Source of the DNA: an uncultured Chloroflexota bacterium
Lineage (GTDB): Bacteria > Chloroflexota > Dehalococcoidia > Lucifugimonadales > UBA1127
Reading direction: 5' to 3'
DNA length: 64,000 nt
NCBI GenBank assembly: GCA_913045315.1
Contig: CAJWQJ010000006.1
Location: forward strand, 25,654-89,653
Part shown: one piece after another, positions 16,922 through 25,480 of the stretch
How the letters are laid out: each line of letters begins with the position of its first letter
Numbering within the stretch: position 1 is the stretch's first letter
Notes under the pieces: model-generated
Databases searched by the model: none
Told to the model about the DNA's origin: nothing
The model's input: the letters and a program-made list of their open reading frames with translations, nothing else
Position numbers and translations under genes: made by a program

Positions 16922-18253
16922 TTATTTTCCTCCAGAAAATATTTTGAAAAATTTCGGTGCTGTATCTTCTGGAAAAGGTTCTGAAGGTCTTCTAGCAAGA
17001 AGAACAGCAACAGCAGCAAGTAGCATAGAAAAAGCTACAATTTTAAATCCTAATCTATATCCATCTGGTAAAACATCAGCCAGCCAGCCAACCCATATTG
17101 GTGCAGAAACGGTCGCTGGAAGATCAACAAATTGAAGAAATCCACCAATAGTACCAAAGTTTTTCTTCCCAAAAAAGTATCCTTGTATAACAGCCCTCAT
17201 TGGTATGGTGCCACCATACGGAATAGCAAAAATCACAACATAAAAAGGAACTACTGAAAGTGATTGGACATTAGAAAAAAGAAAAATACCAACACCTTGC
17301 AATACAAAAAGAATGGATAGAAGCATTCGAATATTGAAATAGTCTGATATAAACCCGAACCCCAATCTACCAATGATACTTGCTGCAACAAAAAAAGACA
17401 GAGCACCTAGTGCTGTTACATATTCTAATTCTAATTCTTCAGCTAAAAAAGGAGCAATATGAACAGTAGTTATCCCTGGCATAGCCGCCCAGATTGCATA
17501 AGTTAATGCTAATACCCAAAAAGCTTGAGTTTTTAAGGCTTGCATTAATGAAAGATCAGGTTCAGGTCTTTCATCTTTGTGCCAAAATCGTTTTTTATCA
17601 GATATAAATTGATTTTTTGCAACTTTTTCGTCTTTTTCAGATGATTCCTCACCATCAATTACAAGACCCATTTCTTCTGGTTTATGACGAATTACCATAG
17701 CTAAAGGTAAACCAACAAACCACATAATAAATCCCGCTATTATGGCAGCTTCTTCCCATCCTCTACTTGTAATAAGCATGGCAAATAAAAATACAAAACT
17801 CCCCCCAAATCCAGATCCTGCCATAAGCAATCCCATAGCTCTCCCACGTTTTTTCATAAACCAATTTGCAACTGCAACTTGTAATGGACGGTAAGTACCA
17901 AAACTAGAACCTAAAGCTAACAGCAATAAAAAGGCTAAGTATAGTTGTGCAATAGTAGTTACTTGACTAAGGACTATAAACCCTAATCCCATCATTCCTA
18001 TACCGAGCAACATCATTTTACGCGGACCAAAATTATCCACAAACCATCCTGCAATAGGTGCTGCGATTCCACCTTCCAATCGAGCAAATCCTATAACTCC
18101 ACCTAAAGCGGCACGTGACCATCCAAATTGTTCTCGCCAAGGAATAAAAAAAGCACTAAATCCATAATGAAAAAGTCCGGATGAAAGTGCACCAATACCT
18201 ACTCCTGCATATACAATCCACCAACCATAAAAAATTTTTTTCTTTATGATCAA
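16922..18253 (-). CDS. MFS transporter
   Basis: This 443-residue membrane protein has about twelve hydrophobic segments in two halves separated by a charged loop (residues ~200-235). N-terminal features include FYGWWIVYAGVGIG, WSRAALGGVIGFARLEGGIAAPIAGWFVDNFGPRK (which carries the family A-type motif) and a repeat of the DxxG pattern in the second half (GFISDYF). This resembles the oxalate/formate and monocarboxylate porter group. It is divergently oriented to a second MFS gene and coupled to a luciferase-like oxidoreductase. Cargo is unknown; a small carboxylate is a guess. Confidence 0.9.
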   Translation of the reverse strand: MIIKKKIFYGWWIVYAGVGIGALSSGLFHYGFSAFFIPWREQFGWSRAALGGVIGFARLEGGIAAPIAGWFVDNFGPRKMMLLGIGMMGLGFIVLSQVTTIAQLYLAFLLLLALGSSFGTYRPLQVAVANWFMKKRGRAMGLLMAGSGFGGSFVFLFAMLITSRGWEEAAIIAGFIMWFVGLPLAMVIRHKPEEMGLVIDGEESSEKDEKVAKNQFISDKKRFWHKDERPEPDLSLMQALKTQAFWVLALTYAIWAAMPGITTVHIAPFLAEELELEYVTALGALSFFVAASIIGRLGFGFISDYFNIRMLLSILFVLQGVGIFLFSNVQSLSVVPFYVVIFAIPYGGTIPMRAVIQGYFFGKKNFGTIGGFLQFVDLPATVSAPIWVGWLADVLPDGYRLGFKIVAFSMLLAAVAVLLARRPSEPFPEDTAPKFFKIFSGGK

Positions 18254-18411
18254 ACCTCCCCATCCACCATCTATTATTTAGCTGATCGTTTAATAGACGT
18301 TTGAAATTATCAGTCTCGAAATATTTCTCAATTTGGATTAGAATATATTTTCAGATGGTAGTAATTATATTCACAAATTGAAATATCACCACCTTTGGAA
18401 CAAATTCCTTA

Positions 18412-18442
18412 TATTCAAATTTTTATAGGAAAAATTTGAATA
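18412..18442. promoter_or_regulatory. Dyad symmetry between divergent MFS genes
   Basis: A 12-bp inverted repeat (arms 18412-18423 and 18431-18442, TATTCAAATTTT and its complement) with a 7-base centre lies in the ~220-bp divergent intergenic region, 31 nt before the plus-strand MFS start. It could be an operator or a leader hairpin. I see no clear promoter in the same spot, and AT-rich sequence makes chance dyads fairly likely. Confidence 0.3.
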
Positions 18443-18472
18443 CCACAAAATAGATGGAGAAATACCGGCCAG

Positions 18473-19753
18473 TTGAAAAATCAACTTCATAAATTCAAAT
18501 TACTACCTCTTCATAATATGTATTATGGTTGGATTATTGTAGGAATTATATTTTTATCATCATTCGCATCAGCTGTTCAATTAAATCCAACGTTGAGTGT
18601 ATTTATAAAACCTATCACAAACGAATTTGATTGGAATAGATCTGATCTTGCTGGTGCAGTAACAATAGGAACCATTATTGGAGGTATAGTTGCTTCTATT
18701 GTAGGTCCAATATTAGACAGATTTGGTCCTCGTTGGATACTTTCTTTTTCATTTCTTTTTTTGGGAACATTAGTAATTTTGCTTGGTCAGGTTGAAGCGT
18801 TATGGCATTTCTATATCATTACCATATCTACCAGAGTGCTTATTCAGGGCTTCATTAACATTACATGTCAAACCGTCGTTGCAAGATGGTTTTTAAAACT
18901 TCGCGGAAGAGCAATGGCTATGGCAAATATGGGGCAAAGATTTGGGACCGGAGTAATCCCTTATTTCACACAATCCATAGTTATACATCAAGATTGGCGT
19001 TCCGCAGCCCGATCGATTGGGATTCTTACGTGGATATTAACTCTGATTCCAACGACTATGTGGTTAAAAAGAAAACCTCAAGACATGGGATTATTACCTG
19101 ATGGCAAATTACTAACCAATACCGATTTGGATGAAGAAAATAATATTAATAATTATGAAATTAGCTATACGCTTAAAGACGCACTTAGAAATAGAACTTT
19201 CTTTATCCTCGGAGGGATCGCAACTATAGCCAGTTTTGTAGCTACAGGTGTAAATTTTAATATGATTCCTTATCTGACAGACATCGGAATGCCTGCAGAT
19301 CAGGCAGTTACCATTCTATTAATCTGGTCATTATCGGGCATACCAGGATTATTAATTGTTGGATTTCTTGCTGAGCGATTTAGTAATAAGCTTATACTTT
19401 TTGGTTGTTATTCGTTAATAACATTTGGAGTTATGCTTTTAACTTCTATAGACACATTCGCCGATGGGATTATCTTTGCAATATTGCATGGAGGATCATT
19501 TGGGACATCATTACTTTTACAAAATCTTATCCTAGCTAATTATTACGGACCCGACTCACTAGGAACGCTTAGAGGAGCAATTATACCATTTCAAATGACG
19601 GGAAATTCAATAGGGCCACTTGTCGCAACAATTATTTACGACACGCAAGGAAGTTATTCACAAGCCATGAATCTTTATATATTTTTATTATTCTTAATAC
19701 TAGTAGCTATACTTTTTATACGTGTCCCACTCCGAAAAAGAATTTCTCAATAA
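18473..19753 (+). CDS. MFS transporter
   Basis: This 426-residue protein has about twelve hydrophobic helices. It shares with its divergent neighbour the YYGWIIVGI first helix and the DRFGPRWILS motif A in loop 2-3, indicating an old duplication within the monocarboxylate-type MFS group; overall the two differ substantially. The start is TTG 18473 with GGAG 13 bases upstream, or ATG 18518 with no ribosome-binding site. TTG is preferred because it gives a normal cytoplasmic N-terminus. A hydrolase of the phosphotriesterase family follows on the opposite strand. Confidence 0.88.
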   Translation: MKNQLHKFKLLPLHNMYYGWIIVGIIFLSSFASAVQLNPTLSVFIKPITNEFDWNRSDLAGAVTIGTIIGGIVASIVGPILDRFGPRWILSFSFLFLGTLVILLGQVEALWHFYIITISTRVLIQGFINITCQTVVARWFLKLRGRAMAMANMGQRFGTGVIPYFTQSIVIHQDWRSAARSIGILTWILTLIPTTMWLKRKPQDMGLLPDGKLLTNTDLDEENNINNYEISYTLKDALRNRTFFILGGIATIASFVATGVNFNMIPYLTDIGMPADQAVTILLIWSLSGIPGLLIVGFLAERFSNKLILFGCYSLITFGVMLLTSIDTFADGIIFAILHGGSFGTSLLLQNLILANYYGPDSLGTLRGAIIPFQMTGNSIGPLVATIIYDTQGSYSQAMNLYIFLLFLILVAILFIRVPLRKRISQ

Positions 19754-19777
19754 TTCTTAACCTATTTTAATCTGTTT

Positions 19778-20740
19778 TTATTTTTTTCCTTCGAAAAATC
19801 TTCTTGGATTATCAACAATTATTGCTTGAATTTCTTCTTCCTTTACTCCCAAAGATCTCAATCTTGGTAAGACATTTCTATAAATAAAGAGCCAACCGTC
19901 AGGATTGCGAATATCTCTTTCTGCACGAATTTCAGGACTTGCAATAAACATTCTTACAGCCCAATCATGAGATACCATAATCCGATTACCATACCCAGCA
20001 TCTATTAACTTTTTGATAGTTTCAGTTCTCTCTTCCCAATTAGGATTTTCAGCAACAGAAGGATTCCCAGGATATCTATCTAAACCTACCCATGCGCCTT
20101 TATCCATCAATCCAGTTAAATAACCAATGTCAGTTGAGTCATTACTATGACCAATATAAACCCTATTTAGATCCACTCCTTCATCTTCAAATATAGCTAT
20201 CTGTTGATCGCCTACTCGTTCTCTTGCAGCAGTATGAGTTGAAATTGGGACATCGGTCCTAATTTGTGCTCTCGCGGCAGCTCGAAGAACAATCTCTGCA
20301 GTTTCAGTCACACCTTCTACATCATTAGCAACTTTAATAATTCCTGCTTTAATACCCGTCCCATCAATACCTACTTCAATCTCACGAGAATACAAACTGG
20401 CTATAGTATCTGGTGATTCATTCCAAAAAACCCTCGGTATATCTCGCCAATTACCTGTTGCAGCAATAATGTTGACTCCCGAACCCAAAGATACCTCACG
20501 CAACATTGCAACATCTCGACCTAAATCTACTGTGCTAAGGTCAATAATTGTTTGAACATTGCCCTCTGAACGAGCTGCACTTAATAATTTAACTCCTTCT
20601 TCAACAATAGCAGCACGATTAATATATTCTGGATATGTTTGTGGAATTCCACCTGAGGCAACCATTATGTGTTCATGTGTTAACGTGCTTCCAAGATCTT
20701 CTGGATTAATTTCACCAGTTACTGAATTTATAACTCCCAT
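19778..20740 (-). CDS. Phosphotriesterase-family amidohydrolase
   Basis: This 320-residue TIM-barrel metal hydrolase has THEHI (first metal His pair), AGIIKVAND (carbamylated bridging Lys), ISTHT and YIGHS (metal His residues) and VSHDWA (metal/catalytic Asp). These are the PTE-homology-protein and lactonase signatures. The start is ATG 20740, since AAGGAG lies 8 bases upstream; a GTG three codons earlier overlaps that site. Members hydrolyse lactones, esters or phosphotriesters. With neighbouring transporters and the luciferase-like enzyme, a step in degradation of an organic compound is plausible but unproven. Confidence 0.88.
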   Translation of the reverse strand: MGVINSVTGEINPEDLGSTLTHEHIMVASGGIPQTYPEYINRAAIVEEGVKLLSAARSEGNVQTIIDLSTVDLGRDVAMLREVSLGSGVNIIAATGNWRDIPRVFWNESPDTIASLYSREIEVGIDGTGIKAGIIKVANDVEGVTETAEIVLRAAARAQIRTDVPISTHTAARERVGDQQIAIFEDEGVDLNRVYIGHSNDSTDIGYLTGLMDKGAWVGLDRYPGNPSVAENPNWEERTETIKKLIDAGYGNRIMVSHDWAVRMFIASPEIRAERDIRNPDGWLFIYRNVLPRLRSLGVKEEEIQAIIVDNPRRFFEGKK

Positions 20741-20828
20741 ACCAATCACTCCTTCATCAACTAATACTTTGGCAAGGATATCACTAGAAAAGTAAGATGA
20801 CCAATAAATTGGAATCTTAATGTGCTAT

Positions 20829-20843
20829 AAACTAGACTAGTTT
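20829..20843. promoter_or_regulatory. Perfect 15-bp dyad upstream of thrS
   Basis: AAACTAGACTAGTTT is a perfect 7+1+7 palindrome 58 nt before the thrS start, in the divergent region with the phosphotriesterase-family gene. It has the size of a dimeric repressor operator. No T-box leader is apparent for thrS. Function is a guess. Confidence 0.3.
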
Positions 20844-20901
20844 GTGCTCAATATCTAAAATATGAAGTAAAGAAATTGAAATATCCCAAAAGGACATCCA
20901 A

Positions 20902-22671
20902 ATGAATTCTGAATCCAATGATTTGATAGATATAAAACTCGATGAATTACACCATAGGATTCGGCATTCAGCTGCTCATATAATGGCTGATGCCGTACTT
21001 GAAATATACCCTGAAGCAAAGATAGCTATTGGTCCAGCTACACAAGATGGCTTCTATTATGATTTCGATTTAAATCATACATTCTCTCCAGAAGACCTTG
21101 ATAAAATTGAAAAAATTATGTTGCAGAGGATAAAAGAGAATTTACCATTTGAAAGAAAGGAACTAACTCGAGACCAAGCCTTGAAGATGTTTAAAGATCA
21201 ACCCTATAAGATAGAAATAATTGAAAACCTATCTAAAGATGAATCTATTTCAATATATGAACATGGAAACTTTGTAGATTTATGCGAAGGCCCTCATGTT
21301 GCAACCACAAAGGAAGTAAAAGCTTTAAAACTTTTAAGTATTGCTGGTGCTTATTGGCGCGGAGATGAAAATAATTCAATGTTACAACGTATTTATGGCA
21401 CAGCATTCGAAAACAAGGAAGCTTTAGATGCACATCTTTTGAAAATTGAAGAGGCAGCTTTACGAGACCATCGTAAGCTGGGAAGGGAATTAGAATTATT
21501 TATTTTCGATCCAATTTCTCCAGCTAGTCCATTTTTTCTTCCCAAGGGAACTATTATCTATAATGAACTAATTGATTATGTAAAAAATTTATATTCCACC
21601 TTTGGGTATCAAGAAGTAATTACACCACTAATATTCTCAACTGATCTTTGGAAACAATCAGGACATTATGATAATTATCAAGAAAATATGTACTTTATAG
21701 AGGTAGATGAAAGAGAATTTGGTGTAAAACCGATGAATTGTCCTGCGCATGCTTTGATGTATGCTAGCAAATTACACTCGTATAGAGATCTCCCATTAAG
21801 ATACGCAGATTTTGGAAGACTCCATAGATATGAAAGATCTGGGGTTACTCATGGACTAACTCGTGTTCGCACATTTTCACAAGATGATGCACACATATTT
21901 TGCACAGAAGATCAAATAGAACAAGAAGCAACAAATTTCATAACCATGATTCAAAAATCCTATGAAATTTTTGAATTTAAACCCCCAAGGGTTGCACTGT
22001 CGCTTCGCCCAGAAAAAAGTGTTGGAGACAAAAGTCTTTGGGACAAAGCCGAAAAAATCTTAAAGACCGTATTGGAAAATAATAAACTTTCATATGATGC
22101 CATGGCTGGTGAAGGTGCATTCTATGGACCAAAAATTGATTTCTTTGTTCCGGATGCCATCGGAAGAGAATGGCAATTAGGAACTCTTCAATTAGATTTT
22201 TCACTTCCTGAACGCTTTAACTTAGAATATATTAACCAAGAAGGAAATGTTCAGCGTCCTGCAATGCTTCATCGAGCCATGTTTGGTTCTATTGAACGAT
22301 TCATGGGGGTAATATTGGAACACTATGGAGGAGCATTACCTCTTTGGTTGTCACCGATTCAGGCTACAATCATACCAATTGCTGACAGGCATATTGATTA
22401 TGCGGAGGAAATTAATCAACAATTAATATACGCAAATTTCCGTACAAATATAGATTCAAGAAGTGAGAGAATGAACAGTAAAATCCGTGATGCTCAACTA
22501 CAAAAAATTCCTTACATGTTAATTGTAGGAGATAAGGAACAGGAAGAAAAAACCGTAGCAATACGAAAAAGACAAGATAGAAGCCAGGAAAATATGAATA
22601 TTGATATGCTTATCAAACATCTGACTGATAATCTCTACACTAAAATTCTTGGAACACAACAGGAAAACTAA
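20902..22671 (+). CDS. thrS: Threonyl-tRNA synthetase lacking the TGS domain
   Basis: This 589-residue class II synthetase charges tRNA-Thr. The editing domain has HSAAHIMADAV and VDLCEGPHV. The catalytic core has KPMNCPAHA (zinc Cys), RYADFGRLHRYERSG (motif 2) and GSIERFMGVILEHYGG (motif 3), followed by the anticodon domain. It begins directly with the editing domain (RIRHSAAH at about residue 18), so the ~60-residue N-terminal TGS domain of most bacterial ThrRS is absent. The gene overlaps the next (ltaE) by one base (TAATG), tying threonine charging and breakdown genes together. Confidence 0.96.
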   Translation: MNSESNDLIDIKLDELHHRIRHSAAHIMADAVLEIYPEAKIAIGPATQDGFYYDFDLNHTFSPEDLDKIEKIMLQRIKENLPFERKELTRDQALKMFKDQPYKIEIIENLSKDESISIYEHGNFVDLCEGPHVATTKEVKALKLLSIAGAYWRGDENNSMLQRIYGTAFENKEALDAHLLKIEEAALRDHRKLGRELELFIFDPISPASPFFLPKGTIIYNELIDYVKNLYSTFGYQEVITPLIFSTDLWKQSGHYDNYQENMYFIEVDEREFGVKPMNCPAHALMYASKLHSYRDLPLRYADFGRLHRYERSGVTHGLTRVRTFSQDDAHIFCTEDQIEQEATNFITMIQKSYEIFEFKPPRVALSLRPEKSVGDKSLWDKAEKILKTVLENNKLSYDAMAGEGAFYGPKIDFFVPDAIGREWQLGTLQLDFSLPERFNLEYINQEGNVQRPAMLHRAMFGSIERFMGVILEHYGGALPLWLSPIQATIIPIADRHIDYAEEINQQLIYANFRTNIDSRSERMNSKIRDAQLQKIPYMLIVGDKEQEEKTVAIRKRQDRSQENMNIDMLIKHLTDNLYTKILGTQQEN

Positions 22672-23711
22672 TGACTTATATTGACTTGCGTAGTGATACA
22701 GTTACACAACCGACTCCTGAAATGAGAAAAATAATGGCGAACGCTATTTGCGGTGATGATGTCTGGGAAGAAGATCCAACTGTTAAGGAACTTGAAGAAT
22801 TATCAGCAGCTATTCTAGGAAAAGAAGCTGCACTCTTCACCCCAAGTGGAACAATGAGTAATCTGATATCTGTACTTACTTGGTGTCAGAAGGGTGATGA
22901 AATACTACTTGGTTCAGAATCACACATATTTGTACATGAAGTTGGTGGGTCTGCAGCTCTGGCAGGCGTTATGACTCACACTGTGCAAAACGATTTAAAT
23001 GGTAATATAGACCCCTTTAATTTAAAACATGCAATTCGGGAGCAAAGCATTCATTCACCTAAAACCGGACTAATAGCTTTAGAAAACACTCACAATAGAT
23101 GTGGAGGTTCAGCACTAAATTATGAAAATGTCTATCCATTATTAGACATTGCTCATGCTTCAAATATACCAACACACTTAGATGGCGCAAGAATATTTAA
23201 CGCAGCTATTGCATTAGATACTCAAGCTAGAACAATTGCTAATGGATTCGACTCAGTATCATTTTGTATTTCCAAAGGACTTAGTGCACCTATAGGCTCA
23301 GTTTTGTGTGGATCAAAAGAATTCATCGACCAAGCAAGACGGTGGAGAAAAATGCTGGGCGGGGGAATGCGTCAAGTAGGCATTATTGCTTCAGCTGGGA
23401 TATTTGCTTTAAATAATATGGTTGATAGACTTAAAGAAGATCATCAGAATGCACATGATTTATATGATGCAATAAGTGACTTGCCAGAAATTGAAATCAA
23501 CTGGCCTACTATTCCTACAAACATTCTTATATTAAATTGGAATCAGGGGCCAGTAGAAGTTCTAATAAATAAACTAAAATCTAACGGCTTGTTAGTTTCA
23601 AATATGGGAAATAATCGAATGAGAATGGTCACTCATTATGGAATCAACAAAAATGATATTGATCAAACTATTGATATAATATTTAAATCCATGAAGCAAG
23701 TAAAAATCTAA
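22671..23711 (+). CDS. ltaE: Low-specificity L-threonine aldolase
   Basis: This 346-residue PLP enzyme splits threonine or allo-threonine into glycine and acetaldehyde. Signatures are IDLRSDTVTQPTPEMR at the N-terminus, HLDGARIFNAA and SFCISKGLSAPIGSVL (Schiff-base Lys), and a GGGMRQVG segment. Length is normal. Its ATG overlaps the thrS stop codon by one base, so translation is coupled. A strong two-way hairpin terminator follows the stop, ending the thrS-ltaE unit. Confidence 0.94.
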   Translation: MTYIDLRSDTVTQPTPEMRKIMANAICGDDVWEEDPTVKELEELSAAILGKEAALFTPSGTMSNLISVLTWCQKGDEILLGSESHIFVHEVGGSAALAGVMTHTVQNDLNGNIDPFNLKHAIREQSIHSPKTGLIALENTHNRCGGSALNYENVYPLLDIAHASNIPTHLDGARIFNAAIALDTQARTIANGFDSVSFCISKGLSAPIGSVLCGSKEFIDQARRWRKMLGGGMRQVGIIASAGIFALNNMVDRLKEDHQNAHDLYDAISDLPEIEINWPTIPTNILILNWNQGPVEVLINKLKSNGLLVSNMGNNRMRMVTHYGINKNDIDQTIDIIFKSMKQVKI

Positions 23712-23718
23712 TATCCGC

Positions 23719-23769
23719 AAACAAAACTAATGAGCACATCCATAATTGATGTGCTCATTAGTTTTGTTT
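23719..23769. terminator. Bidirectional terminator between ltaE and the enoyl-CoA hydratase gene
   Basis: A perfect 22-bp inverted repeat (arms 23719-23740 and 23748-23769; core TAATGAGCACATC) with a 7-base loop lies between two convergent genes. T-rich tracts follow on both strands, so it can end transcription in both directions. Confidence 0.9.
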
Positions 23770-23781
23770 AAATAAATCTTT

Positions 23782-24612
23782 CTAAGTGTTTGTAAATTTA
23801 GGTTCTCGCTTTTGAGCAAATGCATTAGGACCCTCAATTGAGTCATTCATGCCACGAAGGTTAAACTCTAAAGCAGCAGCGTATGATTGAGCATCTGAAA
23901 TGCTCATTGTTCCACACTTATATGCCATTTCATGGAAATTTCTTAAAGCCCTTGGAGCAAGTCTACACATTCTTCGAGCCCAATCCACTGATTCGTTCAA
24001 AGCTTCACCATTTGGAACTACTTTGTTTACAAATCCCATTTCATAAGCTCTTTGAGCTGTAACACGTTTATCGCCCATAAGAACTACTTCAAGTGCATGT
24101 GGTAGATTCATCAATCTTGGAAGCCATGCGACGAAACCAGCCCCTTGATTCCAACGTGCTTCAGCAATATTTAATTCTGCCTTTTCAGCAGCAATCCGAA
24201 AGGTACAGTTTTGAGCAGTAGACCATCCACCAGCTATAGCAAATCCATTAATAGCAGCAATAGTAGGTTTCCAACACCCAAGTTTTTCACCAATAGGTGT
24301 TACGGATCTTGCTCGACCAGAATAAACCATCCCACCTTCTGCGTTTTCAAGCTCGGCACGAATTTTCAGGTCTTGACCTGCAGAAAAAGCTTTATCCCCT
24401 GCACCAGTAACAATAGCAACCCACTGGTCATCATCATCGGCAAATCGTGTCCATGCATCAACCCACCTATGACCCATACCAGGATCGCTAGAATTCATCC
24501 GATCAGGTCGATTCATAGTAATTATTGCAATTCGACCCTCATCAATAGTCTCATAAAGAAGTTCTTCATGAGTCCATCCTGGCAGCGGTGTTCTTTCAAA
24601 TGATTCTGACAT
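23782..24612 (-). CDS. Enoyl-CoA hydratase/isomerase-family protein
   Basis: This 276-residue crotonase-fold protein shows IITMNRPDRMNSS, VTGAGDKAFSAGQDLKI (first oxyanion-hole segment) and AAINGFAIAGGWSTAQNC (second oxyanion-hole glycines). Crotonases hydrate, isomerise or cleave acyl-CoA substrates. The usual second glutamate region reads EARWNQGAGFVAWLPR, so hydratase activity cannot be assumed. It is monocistronic, between a two-way terminator and a divergent hypothetical gene. It may act with the CoA-transferases and CoA ligase in this window. Confidence 0.88.
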   Translation of the reverse strand: MSESFERTPLPGWTHEELLYETIDEGRIAIITMNRPDRMNSSDPGMGHRWVDAWTRFADDDDQWVAIVTGAGDKAFSAGQDLKIRAELENAEGGMVYSGRARSVTPIGEKLGCWKPTIAAINGFAIAGGWSTAQNCTFRIAAEKAELNIAEARWNQGAGFVAWLPRLMNLPHALEVVLMGDKRVTAQRAYEMGFVNKVVPNGEALNESVDWARRMCRLAPRALRNFHEMAYKCGTMSISDAQSYAAALEFNLRGMNDSIEGPNAFAQKREPKFTNT

Positions 24613-24727
24613 CTTATAACCCCTCCTAATACGATTCTAGTGTCGCAACTGTACCATAAAAGATAAATTTGCAAAATACTAGTCAATACCATTAATCTGA
24701 ATTATTGATGAATTTTAAAGGACTTTT

Positions 24728-25078
24728 ATGACAACACCAGAAAATCATGCATTAGAAAATGCTCGAAAATCATTGGCAAATGACCTTGAATTAGAAATGA
24801 AATTATTAACAGAATCCTGGACAACACTAGGACTAGTCTTTGAGGTATTAGAACTTGACTTCGAATTAAAAGGAGAAGAACTTGAGTTTACATGGAATGC
24901 GATTGCGTCCTCCTGGAGAGATATCATATCAGATCATGATTTAAGTAATGAACAAATATCAGTAATATGGTTTTCCATACTAAGTGAGCTTCAATCATTT
25001 GGACCTGACGCAATTGAGCTTATTAGTACTTTAGACGCAACCAAACTAATACAGAATTCATTATTCAAAACTCTGTAA
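24728..25078 (+). CDS. Hypothetical acidic protein
   Basis: This 116-residue protein is acidic and predicted mostly helical, with LELEMKLLTESWTTLGLVFE and ELDFELKGEELEFTWN segments. It has no cysteines, signal peptide or membrane segment. AAAGGA lies 8 bases before the ATG. It stands alone between the divergent enoyl-CoA hydratase gene and the palindromic terminator at 25183. I do not recognise a family. Coding status rests on length, ribosome-binding site and a lack of overlap with other genes. Confidence 0.55.
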   Translation: MTTPENHALENARKSLANDLELEMKLLTESWTTLGLVFEVLELDFELKGEELEFTWNAIASSWRDIISDHDLSNEQISVIWFSILSELQSFGPDAIELISTLDATKLIQNSLFKTL

Positions 25079-25182
25079 TAAATTATTCAAAATCAAATTA
25101 AAAATGTTAATTACCTGTTCATAGCTTGAAAATTATTCTTCATATTGCACTCAAGATAAAATTATTTCAATACCTATTAAAT

Positions 25183-25222
25183 AAAAAAAGACGCCCCGGT
25201 TATAACCGGGGCGTCTTTTTTT
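25183..25222. terminator. Perfect 40-bp palindromic terminator
   Basis: Two 20-base arms (25183-25202 and 25203-25222) are perfectly complementary, with GACGCCCCGG in the GC-rich core and seven A on one side, seven T on the other. It can end transcription on both strands. It most directly serves the short minus-strand transcript starting near 25334, and perhaps the 24728 gene. Confidence 0.92.
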
Positions 25223-25250
25223 ATTTAGCTACTCTACGAAAAAGCTAGTT

Positions 25251-25307
25251 TTAACAAGCCCGCTCCGAAGAGTGAGCTCCTAAGGAACCGATACTTCGTT
25301 TACCCAT
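25251..25307 (-). CDS. Possible 18-residue peptide
   Basis: ATG at 25307 is followed by 18 codons, MGKRSIGSLGAHSSERAC, and TAA. AAAGGAGGTGAG (25313-25324) places GGAGG nine bases before the ATG, the best ribosome-binding site I saw in the window. The peptide is basic at the N-terminus and ends in Ala-Cys. No family is recognised. The same bases also fold into part of a UUCG-capped stem-loop, so translation and RNA structure may interact. It could be a leader-type peptide, although no gene follows before the terminator. Confidence 0.4.
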   Translation of the reverse strand: MGKRSIGSLGAHSSERAC

Positions 25308-25340
25308 AGGCTCTCACCTCCTTTCAACTGTGTGGAGAAT

Positions 25341-25368
25341 ATCATAATATTTATAAATTATCAATCAA
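25341..25368 (-). promoter_or_regulatory. Sigma-70-like promoter of the short transcript
   Basis: On the minus strand, TTGATT (25368-25363) and TATGAT (25346-25341) are separated by 16 bases. Transcription would start near 25334, about 27 bases before the 18-codon ORF. Confidence 0.5.
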
Positions 25369-25480
25369 TACCTTAATGTTAATAAATAGATTATTAATAA
25401 GGAAAAATTTAAAGAATCTTACATTCACTAAATTCAAAAAATTGTTAGAATTTTTCTATTAATATATAAGGTGATTTAAT

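Larger units (their letters stand above)
25183..25334 (-). ncRNA. Candidate short structured transcript with its own promoter and terminator
   Basis: A minus-strand promoter (25341-25368) is followed by ~150 nt that end in the palindromic terminator. The RNA contains a stem-loop with a classic C(UUCG)G tetraloop (25257-25278: GCUC/GGGC and CUC/GAG arms with one mismatch between) and a small UCC/GGA hairpin. GUGAG...CUCAC segments could close a longer helix. It also carries an 18-codon ORF with a near-perfect ribosome-binding site. It may be a small mRNA, a regulatory RNA or both. I do not match it to a known RNA family. Confidence 0.5.

Noticed and set aside
20741..20901. T-box leader for thrS
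   Set aside because: No specifier loop, T-box sequence or terminator/antiterminator pair could be seen in the 160-base spacer.
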